DNA of 64,000 nucleotides from Paenibacillus sp. CF384 (GCF_900106745.1 NZ_FNNV01000009.1:1-64000); one strand, 5' to 3'; shown: positions 50,977 to 61,229, numbered from the stretch's first letter. The notes: a model not told the origin generated them from the letters alone. Numbers and translations: made by a program.

Positions 50977-52747
50977 CATCTACCGCGATTTGAAGATGCA
51001 TTATAAGCTTTTTCTGCAATATTTACTGCTGCTTGCGATTCCGTTCACGTTGTTCATTATTGTGAATTACCGCATCTCGTCCAAGGATCTTGAAGCGCAA
51101 GCAAGGTATTCGTCCAGGCAAGTGTTCGAACAAAGCCGTTCCTTTATGGAGTTTAAGCTGTATGTGGCCAAGAACTTCTTAACCATCTTAGCCTCGAATG
51201 AGAAAATCCAAGATATTTTGCACCGGAATGCCAGCTATTACTTCAACAGCTACGGCTTATGGAGCTTCGATGTTGAAGGAATCCGCAAGCAATTTTATAT
51301 CACGAAGCCAAGTGAAGACATTATCAAAACAAGCTTGTATACCTCTCAGGCTGTTGCGAGCACGAACGAAACCGATGATGTGATGAGCACCAAGCGGATC
51401 GCGGACAACGCCTGGTATGCGAATTTGAATAAGAGCAGCACCACCTTTGAAGTTTTCCCAAGCATGATCCGGCTGAATGATTTGCAGAAGGAGAAGACGC
51501 CGACGTTTACCATCGCAAGAAGCATCTTCGATAATGAAAGCTTCCAGAATGTCATTGGGGTGCTTAGTGTCGATATGCCGAAGAGCATCTTCGAATCCAT
51601 CTTGGATCGAGTTGCGTTTACGAAGGAGTCTTCCGTATTCCTGATCAACCAAGCAGGCGAAATCTTGGTCCATTCCTCCCATGCGAATACAGATTTGCTG
51701 TCGTTTAAGTCGGGCATTCTGAGAGGAAACACGAATGATCAGTTCAAGGCGGGAGTCTGGGGCAAGCGGGTTTTTGACGATGCAGAATATTTGGTAGGGG
51801 CACAGCTGGTTGATGATTCGGATTGGTATCTGGTCAGCTTGACCCCATACAAGGAGATTCTGGGCTCCCAGAAGAAAGCGATGAAGCAGATGCTGTTCAT
51901 TGCGTTCCTAATTGCTATGTTCCTGCTGCCGCTGGCCTTCCTTGCTGCTGCGTCGGGTACGCGCAGAATCCGCGGTTTGATCGCGCAGATGAAGAGCGTG
52001 AAGCAGGGGGATTTCGATCTCCACATCCAGCATGAGGGCAAGGATGAGATTGGTGAATTATCGCGGAACTTCAAGTCGATGATCGCCAAGGTTACGCAAC
52101 TGCTCGATGAGAAATATGCGCTCGGGCAAGAAGTGAAGTCGATGGAGCTCAAAGCGCTGCAGGCGCAAATTAATCCGCATTTTCTCTATAACACGCTTGA
52201 CCTGATTTACTGGAAGGCGATGCGCATTCAGGAGCAAGGGATCTATGATTTGGTCCAATCGCTGTCAAGATTCTATAAACTCAGCTTGAGCAAAGGGGAG
52301 GACATCGTCTCCTTACGCAATGAAGTGGAGCATATCGCCGCCTACATTGACATTCAGAACGCAAGGTTCAAGAATGGCATCACGCTGGTAATCGATATTT
52401 CGGAAGCGCTTTACGATCATCCGATGCCCAAAATCACGCTGCAGCCGCTCGTCGAAAATTCGATCATTCACGGCATTCTGGAGACGGAAAGCGAAACGGG
52501 AACGATTACGATCAGCGCAGCTACAAGCAACGGCAAGTTTGTCATTATGGTAAAAGACGACGGGGTAGGCATCTCTCAGGAGAACCTAGAGCGTATTTTC
52601 AATCGAGATCGAACGGATCCCTTCCATGGTTATGGCGCTAACAATATCAATAAGCGAATTAAACTGCTCTATGGGGAAGAGTATGGCCTTGTCTACAAAC
52701 GCAACGAGGGATCGGGAGTTACAGTCATAATCGATTTGCCGTTGTAA
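50966..52747 (+). CDS. YesM-type sensor histidine kinase
   Basis: A 593-residue membrane kinase. Helices near residues 12-30 and 305-325 flank an extracellular dCache-like sensor domain. A HAMP domain follows (GLIAQMKSVKQGDFDLHI). The His_kinase domain has LQAQINPHFLYNTLD (phospho-accepting His), and the ATPase end has VENSIIHG, VKDDGVGIS and GYGANNINKRIKLLYG. It senses an extracellular sugar or a binding protein and phosphorylates the preceding regulator. The start lies inside the end of that gene. Confidence 0.92.
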   Translation: MRVNIYRDLKMHYKLFLQYLLLLAIPFTLFIIVNYRISSKDLEAQARYSSRQVFEQSRSFMEFKLYVAKNFLTILASNEKIQDILHRNASYYFNSYGLWSFDVEGIRKQFYITKPSEDIIKTSLYTSQAVASTNETDDVMSTKRIADNAWYANLNKSSTTFEVFPSMIRLNDLQKEKTPTFTIARSIFDNESFQNVIGVLSVDMPKSIFESILDRVAFTKESSVFLINQAGEILVHSSHANTDLLSFKSGILRGNTNDQFKAGVWGKRVFDDAEYLVGAQLVDDSDWYLVSLTPYKEILGSQKKAMKQMLFIAFLIAMFLLPLAFLAAASGTRRIRGLIAQMKSVKQGDFDLHIQHEGKDEIGELSRNFKSMIAKVTQLLDEKYALGQEVKSMELKALQAQINPHFLYNTLDLIYWKAMRIQEQGIYDLVQSLSRFYKLSLSKGEDIVSLRNEVEHIAAYIDIQNARFKNGITLVIDISEALYDHPMPKITLQPLVENSIIHGILETESETGTITISAATSNGKFVIMVKDDGVGISQENLERIFNRDRTDPFHGYGANNINKRIKLLYGEEYGLVYKRNEGSGVTVIIDLPL

Positions 52748-52889
52748 ATGTAAGGCCGCCCCGCCCAAAGCCTTACCGGCTTCAGGGAGCGCGGCTTTTA
52801 TGTTGTAAACGGGCATTCGCTGTCTAAATGACTTTGCCATGTTGCGTAAGATTGCAAAGGGATCGTAATTTTCTCTCGTAGCACGGATT

Positions 52890-52920
52890 ATGAAAACGCT
52901 TTATTATGAAAGCGTAACCA
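52890..52920. promoter_or_regulatory. Two cre-like sites upstream of ABC transporter operon
   Basis: ATGAAAACGCTTTAT (52890-52904) has one mismatch to the cre consensus, and ATGAAAGCGTAACCA (52906-52920) matches it fully. They lie 30-60 bp upstream of the first permease gene. This suggests catabolite control by CcpA. Confidence 0.55.
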
Positions 52921-52949
52921 ATAAACGACATGAGGTATGAGGTGGATGA

Positions 52950-53882
52950 ATGCAAAGGGCTCTGAAGAAAAAGGGATTCCTATACGAGATTATGAAAAAC
53001 CGTATTCTCTATCTAATGTTTCTGCCCGTCGGGCTCTACTTTCTCGTGCTGGCCTATCTTCCGATGCCGGGGATCGTCATCGCATTCAAGGAGTACTCTT
53101 ACGACGGCGGTATCTTCGGAAGCAAATGGAATGGAATCGAAAACTTTAAATACTTCTTCGAATCGGGCAAGCTCTGGCTCGTTACGAAGAACACGGTGCT
53201 CTACAATCTCGTATTTCTGACGGTAAGCACGATTCTATCGGTTATCGTCGCCATCCTAATAGCGGAAATGGTGGGCAAATACTTCAAGAAGACGGCGCAG
53301 ACGTTCATGTTTCTGCCGTACTTCATCTCTTGGGTTACCGTCTCGGCGTTCTTCTACAATATCTTTAATTATGATTACGGCGCGCTTAACTCATGGTTGA
53401 AGTCGCTTGGCGCAGAGCCGATCGACATCTACTCCAATCCGAATTTGTGGCTTTTCCTTCTGCCTTTATTCTATGTATGGAAGGGAATCGGCTTCTCCAG
53501 CGTGCTGTACCTGTCGGCCATTATGGGAATCGATAGTGAGAGCTACGAATCGGCTAAGATCGACGGCGCGAATTTGTTTCAACGCATCTGGTACATTACC
53601 ATTCCGATGCTGAAGCCGACCATCATTACGCTGGTGCTGCTCGGACTGTCCAGAATCATGCGCGGCGAATTCGATATGTTCTACCAACTCATCGGCGACA
53701 ACGGTCTCTTGGCAGATACGACGGATATTATCGATACATTCGTCTTCCGCTCCCTGATCTTCGCGAATGATTTCGGAATGGCTTCCGCCGGCGGCGTGTA
53801 CCAATCCGTTCTGAGCTTCTTCATTATCTATGCGGTTAACTGGGGCGTTAAGAAATGGAACAGCGATTATGCGCTCTATTAA
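52950..53882 (+). CDS. Sugar ABC transporter permease, LplB/YtcP type
   Basis: A 310-residue membrane permease with six predicted helices. The start is MQRALKKKGFLYEIMKNR. The EAA-type loop ESYESAKIDGANLFQRIWYITIPML, which docks the ATPase, is near residue 205. It belongs to the LplB/YtcP group common in Paenibacillus, which imports oligosaccharides. It pairs with the next permease and the lipoprotein. No ATPase gene is nearby, so a shared MsmX-type ATPase is expected (known for the family). Confidence 0.9.
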   Translation: MQRALKKKGFLYEIMKNRILYLMFLPVGLYFLVLAYLPMPGIVIAFKEYSYDGGIFGSKWNGIENFKYFFESGKLWLVTKNTVLYNLVFLTVSTILSVIVAILIAEMVGKYFKKTAQTFMFLPYFISWVTVSAFFYNIFNYDYGALNSWLKSLGAEPIDIYSNPNLWLFLLPLFYVWKGIGFSSVLYLSAIMGIDSESYESAKIDGANLFQRIWYITIPMLKPTIITLVLLGLSRIMRGEFDMFYQLIGDNGLLADTTDIIDTFVFRSLIFANDFGMASAGGVYQSVLSFFIIYAVNWGVKKWNSDYALY

Positions 53883-53918
53883 TCACTCACTGTTCGAGCA
53901 GGAAGGCGGATCAAAGCT

Positions 53919-54806
53919 ATGAAAATGGGAAAAGACGTCATCACCTTCAATATCATCGCATTCATCGTCGTAGGTTTCGTCGGCATCGCCACGATATTGC
54001 CGTTCATTATGCTTCTTGTGGGATCCTTCCAATCCGAGAGCTCGATCCTGCAGCATGGCTACTCGCTTCTTCCGCGGACCTTTGATCTTGGCGCTTATAA
54101 ATTCATTTTTCTGGAGCCGGAGAAGATCTTTCACAGTTACCTGGTCACGATATTTCTGACGATAGCAGGTACCGCAATATCCATCTACTTCTCATCAATG
54201 TCCGCATATGTATTGGCCAGAAAAGATGTGAAATACCGCAATGGAATGGCCTTCTACCTCTTCTTTACGACCTTGTTCAGCGGAGGCTTGGTGCCTTACT
54301 ACCTGCTGATGTCCAATTATCTGCAGCTGCGCAATACGATGATGATTCTGCTCTTGAATGGGATGTTCAATGTCATCTACATCCTGATCCTGAGAACTTA
54401 TATCGCGAACAGCATTCCGGATTCCATCTCCGAATCGGCGAAGATCGACGGAGCGAACGACTTCTCCATCTTTATGAGAGTCGTGTTCCCGCTGCTTAAG
54501 CCGGCGCTTGCATCGATCGGGCTGTTCATCGCCCTCGGCTATTGGAACGATTGGTACACGGCAACGTTGTTCATCACCAAAGACAACTTGTTTCCGCTGC
54601 AGTACACGCTATACCGGATTCTGAGCTCCACGACCTTCGCGAAGCAAATGCTGCAGAATAACGGCGCTGCTTCAGCGATCGAACTCCCGCAGCAAACGGT
54701 GAAGCTCGCTCTGACAGTTGTCGCCACGGGGCCGATCGTATTCGCTTACCCGTTCGTACAGAAGTATTTCGTAGCCGGCCTCACGATTGGATCAGTCAAA
54801 GGCTAG
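53919..54806 (+). CDS. Carbohydrate ABC transporter permease, LplC type
   Basis: A 295-residue second permease with six predicted helices. The EAA-type loop SISESAKIDGANDFSIFMRVVFPLLKP is near residue 172. The C-terminus ending FVAGLTIGSVKG is the normal LplC/YtcP end. It lies 36 bp after the first permease gene and 68 bp before the binding protein gene. It forms the channel with the LplB-type partner. Confidence 0.9.
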   Translation: MKMGKDVITFNIIAFIVVGFVGIATILPFIMLLVGSFQSESSILQHGYSLLPRTFDLGAYKFIFLEPEKIFHSYLVTIFLTIAGTAISIYFSSMSAYVLARKDVKYRNGMAFYLFFTTLFSGGLVPYYLLMSNYLQLRNTMMILLLNGMFNVIYILILRTYIANSIPDSISESAKIDGANDFSIFMRVVFPLLKPALASIGLFIALGYWNDWYTATLFITKDNLFPLQYTLYRILSSTTFAKQMLQNNGAASAIELPQQTVKLALTVVATGPIVFAYPFVQKYFVAGLTIGSVKG

Positions 54807-54874
54807 TCATTTTGGTTAATTCCGCTCCAAGCGGTTTAACATAGTTCATTCAATAATTGGGAGGTTAAACAAAG

Positions 54875-56491
54875 ATGAGCAAGAAATCCAAAGCACTGAG
54901 TCTGAGTTTATCGCTTACGCTCTGCCTGATGTTAATCTTGTCCGCTTGTTCCAAGAATGACAATGCGAGCAACAATGCAGCAAACAACAAGCCTGCCAAT
55001 GAGACGAAGAACAACGCAGCGGCAAGCAACACGGACGACAGCGCAGGCACCAATAACACAGCAACCGACAACACAGAGAAGCCGCAATTGGATAAAGTGA
55101 CGCTTAAATTCGTGCTTCTCGGCGAAGCGCCGAAGGACAACGAAGCGGTTATGGCTGAAGTGAACAAGAAGCTCGAAGCAGACATCAATGCTACGATTGA
55201 ACTGACTTATATTCCATTCGCAGACATCAATACCAAATACCCGCTCGTACTGGCTTCTCCGCAAGACTGGGATGTCATCTACGGCAACATCAATTACGGC
55301 TCCAACGCTTCCAAAGGCGGTTATCACGAAATCACGATGGACGACGTAAGCAAGTTTATGCCGCTTACGGCATCGGCGACGTCGGAAGGCCAATGGACCG
55401 ATGCCCGCGTAAACGGCAAAATCTTCATGATTCCGCAAACGTTCAAGGAATTGGACGTAGGTACGGGCTTCTACCGTGAAGATCTGCGCAAGAAATACAA
55501 CGTCCCGGAAATCAAAACGTTCAAAGACTTGGGCGCTTACTTCCAAGCGCTGAAAGACAATGAGAAAGGCATGCTTCCGGTTGACGGTTCTGCTTCCGAT
55601 ATTCAAGGTATCTTCGGCGGCTTGATGAAGAACTATGTGCTTAAAGAAGCCAATTATATTACGGGTTTCTTCCCGGACGATCCGTCCTACACGATTACGG
55701 GCTTGCTCGACGACGCTTTCAAAGCGAAGTTTATCGAAGCTGCCAAAACGATGAAGGATTGGGCAGACAAAGGTTTGCTGCCTAAGAATGCTTTTGCTCA
55801 GAAAACAGCAGCGTCCGACCTTGCAAAAGAAGGCAAATCCGGCTACTGGGCGAACGCATTCGAGAATTATGCCCAATACAGCTCCGATATGATCGCTAAA
55901 GGCTGGGAGCTTGGCGCAGTCAACAACTTGACGGACAGCGGCGTTGTCATGACGCGTCCTGCTACGGGCAACGGTTTTGCATTCTCGCCGAAAACGAAGA
56001 ATTACGAAAGAGCGCTCATGGCCATCGATTTGCTGCACCAAGACAAAGCATATAACATGCTGCTTGCGTTCGGTATCGAAGGCAAGAACTATACGCTTAA
56101 TGGCGACGGCAAGCTGGTTGTCGCTCAAGCCGATCCGAATCCATATCCGATGTACGGCGCAGGCTGGTGGTCCAACAACCGCGACCAATGGCCGCCGCTT
56201 GAAAGCTATACGCAGCAATATATCGACACGAAGAAAGCGTTGCTCGAGAAAGCAGGGCCATACTTATTAAACGGTTTTAACGTCGACACGACCAACATCA
56301 AGACAGAGCTTGCGAACATCGTGAACATCGATAAGCAGTACTCTGCTCCGATCCAAATGGGACTTGTCAAAGACGTAGACGCCGCAGTAGCCGACCTGAT
56401 TGAAAGATTCAAGAAAGCCGGTGCGGAGAAGGTAGTAGAAGAAGTGAAGAAACAAGCAGCGGCGTTCGTAGCGTCGAAGCAAGCACAATAA
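54875..56491 (+). CDS. Extracellular solute-binding lipoprotein
   Basis: A 538-residue sugar-binding lipoprotein for the ABC importer. The signal peptide ends in the lipobox LILSAC (Cys near 25), followed by an Asn/Ala-rich linker to about residue 68. The mature domain runs as a type 1 solute-binding protein (VTLKFVLLGEAP then FADINTKYPLVLA). The size is typical of the YtcQ/LipO group that binds oligosaccharides. The ligand may include mannosides because an alpha-mannosidase gene follows (inference). Confidence 0.9.
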   Translation: MSKKSKALSLSLSLTLCLMLILSACSKNDNASNNAANNKPANETKNNAAASNTDDSAGTNNTATDNTEKPQLDKVTLKFVLLGEAPKDNEAVMAEVNKKLEADINATIELTYIPFADINTKYPLVLASPQDWDVIYGNINYGSNASKGGYHEITMDDVSKFMPLTASATSEGQWTDARVNGKIFMIPQTFKELDVGTGFYREDLRKKYNVPEIKTFKDLGAYFQALKDNEKGMLPVDGSASDIQGIFGGLMKNYVLKEANYITGFFPDDPSYTITGLLDDAFKAKFIEAAKTMKDWADKGLLPKNAFAQKTAASDLAKEGKSGYWANAFENYAQYSSDMIAKGWELGAVNNLTDSGVVMTRPATGNGFAFSPKTKNYERALMAIDLLHQDKAYNMLLAFGIEGKNYTLNGDGKLVVAQADPNPYPMYGAGWWSNNRDQWPPLESYTQQYIDTKKALLEKAGPYLLNGFNVDTTNIKTELANIVNIDKQYSAPIQMGLVKDVDAAVADLIERFKKAGAEKVVEEVKKQAAAFVASKQAQ

Positions 56492-56536
56492 TATAGCGGA
56501 AGAGGGCTGCTCCTCTAAACAATGTCAGCTGGAGTA

Positions 56537-56572
56537 TGCTGTCGTTGCTTAGAAGGTGGCAGCCTTTTTTTT
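56537..56572 (+). terminator. Possible terminator before mannosidase gene
   Basis: GCTGTC (56538-56543) pairs with GGCAGC (56558-56563), then C and eight T. The stem is short. It would lower mannosidase expression relative to the binding protein. Confidence 0.5.
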
Positions 56573-56590
56573 GAACAAATGGAGGTCCAA

Positions 56591-59302
56591 ATGGAGAAAA
56601 AAAAGATGTTCCTTACACCAACCACGCACTGGGACCGAGAATGGGTCATGACGAAAGGCCAATTTCAGGTTCGCTTGGTCAACTTGATCGATCGGCTGCT
56701 GCACATCTTGGATGAACATCCGACGTATCGGTTTCTGCTCGATGGGCAAGCAATTGTGCTGGAAGATTACTTAGCGATTAAGCCGGAACAGAGGGAACGG
56801 ATCGCTGCGCTGATGGAATCCGGCAGGCTGGTTACCGGTCCTTGGTATGTGCTTGCGGATCAGTTTCTGGAGAATGGAGAGTCTGCCATTCGGAATTTGC
56901 TGATCGGCATGGACTTGATTCGGCAAATGCGCGGCAGGCCGATGATGCTCGGCTATGTGCCGGATTCCTTCGGAAGCATTGCAAGCCTGCCGATGATTCT
57001 GAATGGCTTTGGGATTCAATATGCCACGTTTGGGCGCGGACGTCCCCGCTGGGATGATAAATTGGCCGAGTATGAATTCTGGTGGGAGGGTCCGGCGGGT
57101 TCGAAGGTTTTGGCGGCCAACCATGGGTATAGTCACGGGATTTTTCTGAGCTATCCGGATATTTGGTCCGATATTAGCCAGCCTTCTTCACTTGATCCAG
57201 ATGCGGAGATGACGTTGGGCAGCTTCCTTGAGGAGGCGCAGAAGCAGCTCGATAAGGCGGCTACACCGAATCTGTACATGTCCGTTGGCATTGACCACAT
57301 GGAGCCTCGGCCATCCCTGCCGGGGATTGTCGATTATATCAATCAGCATCAAGAGGAATATGAGCTCAAGTACGCGATGCCGGAAGATTATCTGGCTGCG
57401 GTTGCAGCAGCGGCAGATGGATTGTCCACGTATGCCGGAGAGATGAGAGGCTCAGATGGCCTTCCGATGGATTTGGTAGGCACGTTATCTTCTTATATGA
57501 GTTTGAAGCAGCAGAACGATGCCAGCGAAATTCTATTGCAGCGATTAATAGAGCCATTGTGGGTGATGGCTTCGAGCGCAAGCGGTGCAAACTATCCCAA
57601 GGGGCTCATTCAGAACCTATGGAAGGTGCTGCTTGCAAACCACCCGCATGATTCCATCTGCGGCTGCAGCCTGGACCAAGTTCATAAAGATATGCGGAAT
57701 CGATTCGAGGAAATAGAGAACACCGGAGCCTATCTAATCAAGGATGGACTTCACCAACTGATAGGAGCTATTGATACCGCCTCTTCGGATCATAACGCGA
57801 TCGCAGTCGTGGTGGTGAACCCGCTCGGCCGCATGCATGCCGGCCCCGTGAAGCGTTATGTACGGGTTCCGAAGCGTTTCAAGCATGATGCGTATCTGCT
57901 GGTCGATGAGAAGGGGCAAACCATTCCGGCGAGAATCCGCCATATCGTCGATAAGAATAAAGATTTGGAAAGCGAATATATGACTGCCGATATGCTGGCT
58001 GTGTTAATTTCGAAGACCAGCGAGGATACGCGCGCGGATAATCAGGTGTTCACGGTATTGGAGATTGTTTTTATAGCTGAGGAAGTTCCCGCAACCGGAT
58101 ATCGAACTTATTGGGTGAAGCCAGCCGGCATGGAGAACGAAGCTGAGTCGCCGTCGGCGTCACTCCGATTGTGTGAAGACGGAATGGAGAACGAAGCTAT
58201 TCGGGTTCTTTTCCACGATGATGGAACATTTGACCTTCTCTATAAGCGCACAGGCCGCAAATATCATAATCTCAATTACTTCGTGGATCGGGAAGAAACG
58301 GGCGACTTATATGATCATCATGAATTTGCGTTCTATGATGAGCGCGATTCCAGGACGATCGGAGCGAAGTGGCAGCTTCATGAACAGGCTCCGGATCGCA
58401 TTGTATATAGATCCGAGATGAACTGGGCGCTGCCTGAAGCGAACGTGAATGGTAAACGATCCTCTGTGCAGGCGGAAGTTTCTATGACGATGTATGCAAC
58501 TTTGTATGCGGGCATCGAGAGGCTCGACTTTGCGTTGGATATGAATAATAGCTGCAAGGATCATATGCTGAGAGTCGCTTTCGAGACCGGTCTGCACACG
58601 CAGTCGGTTGCGGCATACGATCATTTTCATGTTGTGGATCGGAGTGTCAGAGCTGCCGGAGGAGAGTGGCGAGATGAGCCGTTTCAGGAGTTTATTGATG
58701 TATCGGATGGACGAGAAGGGCTCTGCCTATCGACAAAAGGACTTCCGGCATATGAAGCAGTAAATGGCGGTGACAGAGGAACAACGGTGCAGCTTACTTT
58801 AGTTCGGTCGGCAGGCAGCGTCGGCCAAGCGGCAGGCGCCAATTATCCGGCTCCGGGCGGTCAGTGCCAAGGTCCGCATCGGTTCGAATATGCGTTAATT
58901 CCCCATGAAGGGGATTGGCGGCAAGGAGAATGTTTGGGAAAAGCTTCAGATTATCGCACGCCTCTATTGGTGGAAGCCACGCTGCAGCATGATGGGAATT
59001 GGCCGTCTTGTGGCTCACTATTCTCCTTTCAATCTACGGGGGGAAAGGACTTGTTTATGAGCTGTCTCAAGCAAGCCGAGGATCGGAGCGGGTGGATTGC
59101 CCGCCTGTGGAATCCTTTACAATCGGGGCGTGTTCATGTTCAAAGCTCGCTCGTTGATGTGGATGTTTGCACGGCTTTACTGGATGAGAGTCTGAAGGAA
59201 CAGGTGGAGGATGCAGCAGGAGAAGCCATTCCGATGATAGCAGGAGAGCTTGTCACGATTAAGCTTCAAGAGCGAATTCAAGGACAAGAGGGAGAGCGAT
59301 GA
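56591..59302 (+). CDS. Alpha-mannosidase, GH38 family
   Basis: A 903-residue zinc-dependent alpha-mannosidase with no signal peptide, so cytoplasmic. PTTHWDREW (residues 10-18) contains the zinc-binding His13 and Asp15. GYVPDSFGSIASLP contains the nucleophile Asp near 125, and HPHDSICGC near 350 is also conserved. The rest is the family beta-sandwich. It resembles MngB-type enzymes that cleave imported mannosides. The ATG at 56591 follows GGAGGTCCAA. Its stop overlaps the next start. Confidence 0.9.
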   Translation: MEKKKMFLTPTTHWDREWVMTKGQFQVRLVNLIDRLLHILDEHPTYRFLLDGQAIVLEDYLAIKPEQRERIAALMESGRLVTGPWYVLADQFLENGESAIRNLLIGMDLIRQMRGRPMMLGYVPDSFGSIASLPMILNGFGIQYATFGRGRPRWDDKLAEYEFWWEGPAGSKVLAANHGYSHGIFLSYPDIWSDISQPSSLDPDAEMTLGSFLEEAQKQLDKAATPNLYMSVGIDHMEPRPSLPGIVDYINQHQEEYELKYAMPEDYLAAVAAAADGLSTYAGEMRGSDGLPMDLVGTLSSYMSLKQQNDASEILLQRLIEPLWVMASSASGANYPKGLIQNLWKVLLANHPHDSICGCSLDQVHKDMRNRFEEIENTGAYLIKDGLHQLIGAIDTASSDHNAIAVVVVNPLGRMHAGPVKRYVRVPKRFKHDAYLLVDEKGQTIPARIRHIVDKNKDLESEYMTADMLAVLISKTSEDTRADNQVFTVLEIVFIAEEVPATGYRTYWVKPAGMENEAESPSASLRLCEDGMENEAIRVLFHDDGTFDLLYKRTGRKYHNLNYFVDREETGDLYDHHEFAFYDERDSRTIGAKWQLHEQAPDRIVYRSEMNWALPEANVNGKRSSVQAEVSMTMYATLYAGIERLDFALDMNNSCKDHMLRVAFETGLHTQSVAAYDHFHVVDRSVRAAGGEWRDEPFQEFIDVSDGREGLCLSTKGLPAYEAVNGGDRGTTVQLTLVRSAGSVGQAAGANYPAPGGQCQGPHRFEYALIPHEGDWRQGECLGKASDYRTPLLVEATLQHDGNWPSCGSLFSFQSTGGKDLFMSCLKQAEDRSGWIARLWNPLQSGRVHVQSSLVDVDVCTALLDESLKEQVEDAAGEAIPMIAGELVTIKLQERIQGQEGER

Positions 59303-61209
59303 TGGCCAATTACCAATTAACCTATGAGAACTATCTCGATAAAGTGTACGGGGCATGGCTCGGCAAAAGCATAGCCGGTACGATCGGTGCGCCTTTCGAA
59401 GGCAGGAAGGAATTGTTCGATTACGAATATGACCCTCGGGCAATCGCCGAAATGCTTCCCAATGACGACTTGGATCTACAGGTGTTATGGCTGCATGTAC
59501 TTGAGCAGAAAGGCGTTTATTTCACCTCGATGGACTTGGCCGAGGCCTTCTACGAGCGATATCCTTTCGTGCCCGGAGAATATGCCTGGTTCAAGAAAAA
59601 CTATAATCGCGGCATTTATCCGCCTGTATCGGGTGCTTTCAATAATCGCTATTATATCAACGGAATGGGCTGTCCCATTCGTTCCGAAATATGGGCTTGT
59701 GTCGCTCCGGGCAATCCCGAGCTCGCAGCCGAGTTTGCCGGGCGTGATGGCATGCTGGACCATGAAGGTGATTCCATCTATGCGGAGCAGTATTTGGCTG
59801 CAGTTGAAGCGATGGCCTTCGTCGAAGATGATCTCATGAAATTGCTTCGAGATGGCATGGTTTATTTGCCGGTGGGTTCTAGAATACGCAGACTAGTGGA
59901 AGATACGATGGCATGGTGCTCACAGGACCTGACCTGGCAGCAGGTTCGTTCTCGAATCATTCGCGATTACGGTCACCCGGACTGTACGAACCTCTATCAG
60001 AATATCGGATTTACGTTTGTATGTTTGTTTTACGGCAAAGGGGATTTTCTTGAAACGACGATGATCGCGCTCAATTGCGGCTTCGATACCGACTGCAGCT
60101 GCGCAACGGCGGGGGCTCTATTAGGCATTATATATGGAGCGCGTTATTTAATTGAGAAGCATGCCTTCTACGATACGAGCTACAAGCTTGACGTGAAAGT
60201 GACTCGCCGCTCTAACCAGCTGGCTGATTTGGCTGAGGATACTTGCGTTGCGGGCTTGACCATCCTGGGGGAGCTTAATGATCGGATAGAGGTAAGCGAT
60301 ATACCGGTTGGACTAGGCTCCATTCCAGCGAACCAGCCGCAGCCTTCCATAGTGATCTCCGTGGATTATCAGGGGATTCCAGTCGTTGGATGGCGTGAAA
60401 GCAAAACGATCGCCATTGGTCTGTCAAACGAGACGGAGTTTGTCGCTGTGGATCAATTGAAAGTCGACTTGCCTGACGGCTGGCTGAGTGATTGGACTTC
60501 GCAGCATATCGTTCTACAGCCGGGGGAGACCAAATCCGTATCGCTCACGGTAAGCGTACCGGAGCAGATCACCTATCTATCCGAGAAAAACCTATTGACG
60601 GCTGCATTTGGCGAGTCTATCTTTGTCTTCGGACTGAACGGCGCACAGGTCTGGAAGGTGTACGGACCGTTCTGGGAAAATCATATCGACCTTCCACGCA
60701 CGGAGCTCGGCGAGTGGTATTACGGCGCTTTCCAAGGCACAAGGGACGAAGTCGCCGATTTGACGCGGCAATTCCATCTCAATACGAAGGCGGACGCAAC
60801 CAAAGATTATAGGAGTCTTGTCGATCCGCAGGATTACCGGATCGTGAATGTGACCGAAGATTTATTCTCGGTTTCTGATCTGATCGGCTTCCAGGGGCCT
60901 TGCGTCGTATACGCGGAGCGGGAGATCGAGCTTCCGGAGGAGCGAGAGGTCAATATCATATTCGGACATACGGAGGCCTATCGGTTGTGGATTAACGATC
61001 AATTAATCAGCGAGGCCGATCACCATGATTGGTGGACAGCCGAGAACCGGCATCACTCTGAGGTTAAGCTGCGTCAGGGGAGAAATAAGATTAGGCTTCA
61101 GGCGATACGGCGCGGACGTCACGCGGATTACAGCCTAATCTTCACCGAGCTGGGCCAGTCGTTCCCTCATCATATTACGGATCTTGGTTCGTGGATCGAG
61201 CTCAAGTAA
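59299..61209 (+). CDS. ADP-ribosylglycohydrolase-fold protein in sugar operon
   Basis: A 636-residue protein. Residues about 5-335 form the ADP-ribosylglycohydrolase (ARH/DraG) helical fold: GAWLGKSIAGTIGAPFEG, the acidic NDDLDLQVLWL and CGFDTDCSCATAGALLG, whose Asp residues match the magnesium sites. Residues 345-440 and 510-636 look like beta-sandwich modules not found in simple ARH enzymes. It overlaps the mannosidase gene by 4 bp. The context suggests action on an imported sugar or nucleoside-like glycoside rather than on ADP-ribosylated protein (inference). Confidence 0.8.
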   Translation: MMANYQLTYENYLDKVYGAWLGKSIAGTIGAPFEGRKELFDYEYDPRAIAEMLPNDDLDLQVLWLHVLEQKGVYFTSMDLAEAFYERYPFVPGEYAWFKKNYNRGIYPPVSGAFNNRYYINGMGCPIRSEIWACVAPGNPELAAEFAGRDGMLDHEGDSIYAEQYLAAVEAMAFVEDDLMKLLRDGMVYLPVGSRIRRLVEDTMAWCSQDLTWQQVRSRIIRDYGHPDCTNLYQNIGFTFVCLFYGKGDFLETTMIALNCGFDTDCSCATAGALLGIIYGARYLIEKHAFYDTSYKLDVKVTRRSNQLADLAEDTCVAGLTILGELNDRIEVSDIPVGLGSIPANQPQPSIVISVDYQGIPVVGWRESKTIAIGLSNETEFVAVDQLKVDLPDGWLSDWTSQHIVLQPGETKSVSLTVSVPEQITYLSEKNLLTAAFGESIFVFGLNGAQVWKVYGPFWENHIDLPRTELGEWYYGAFQGTRDEVADLTRQFHLNTKADATKDYRSLVDPQDYRIVNVTEDLFSVSDLIGFQGPCVVYAEREIELPEEREVNIIFGHTEAYRLWINDQLISEADHHDWWTAENRHHSEVKLRQGRNKIRLQAIRRGRHADYSLIFTELGQSFPHHITDLGSWIELK

Positions 61210-61229
61210 CGGTTGTGTGCAGAGAGTAA

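Noticed and set aside
54932..56218. 428-codon open frame on the minus strand
   Set aside because: It lies fully antisense to the well-supported solute-binding lipoprotein gene and has no family features. It arises from codon bias on the real strand.
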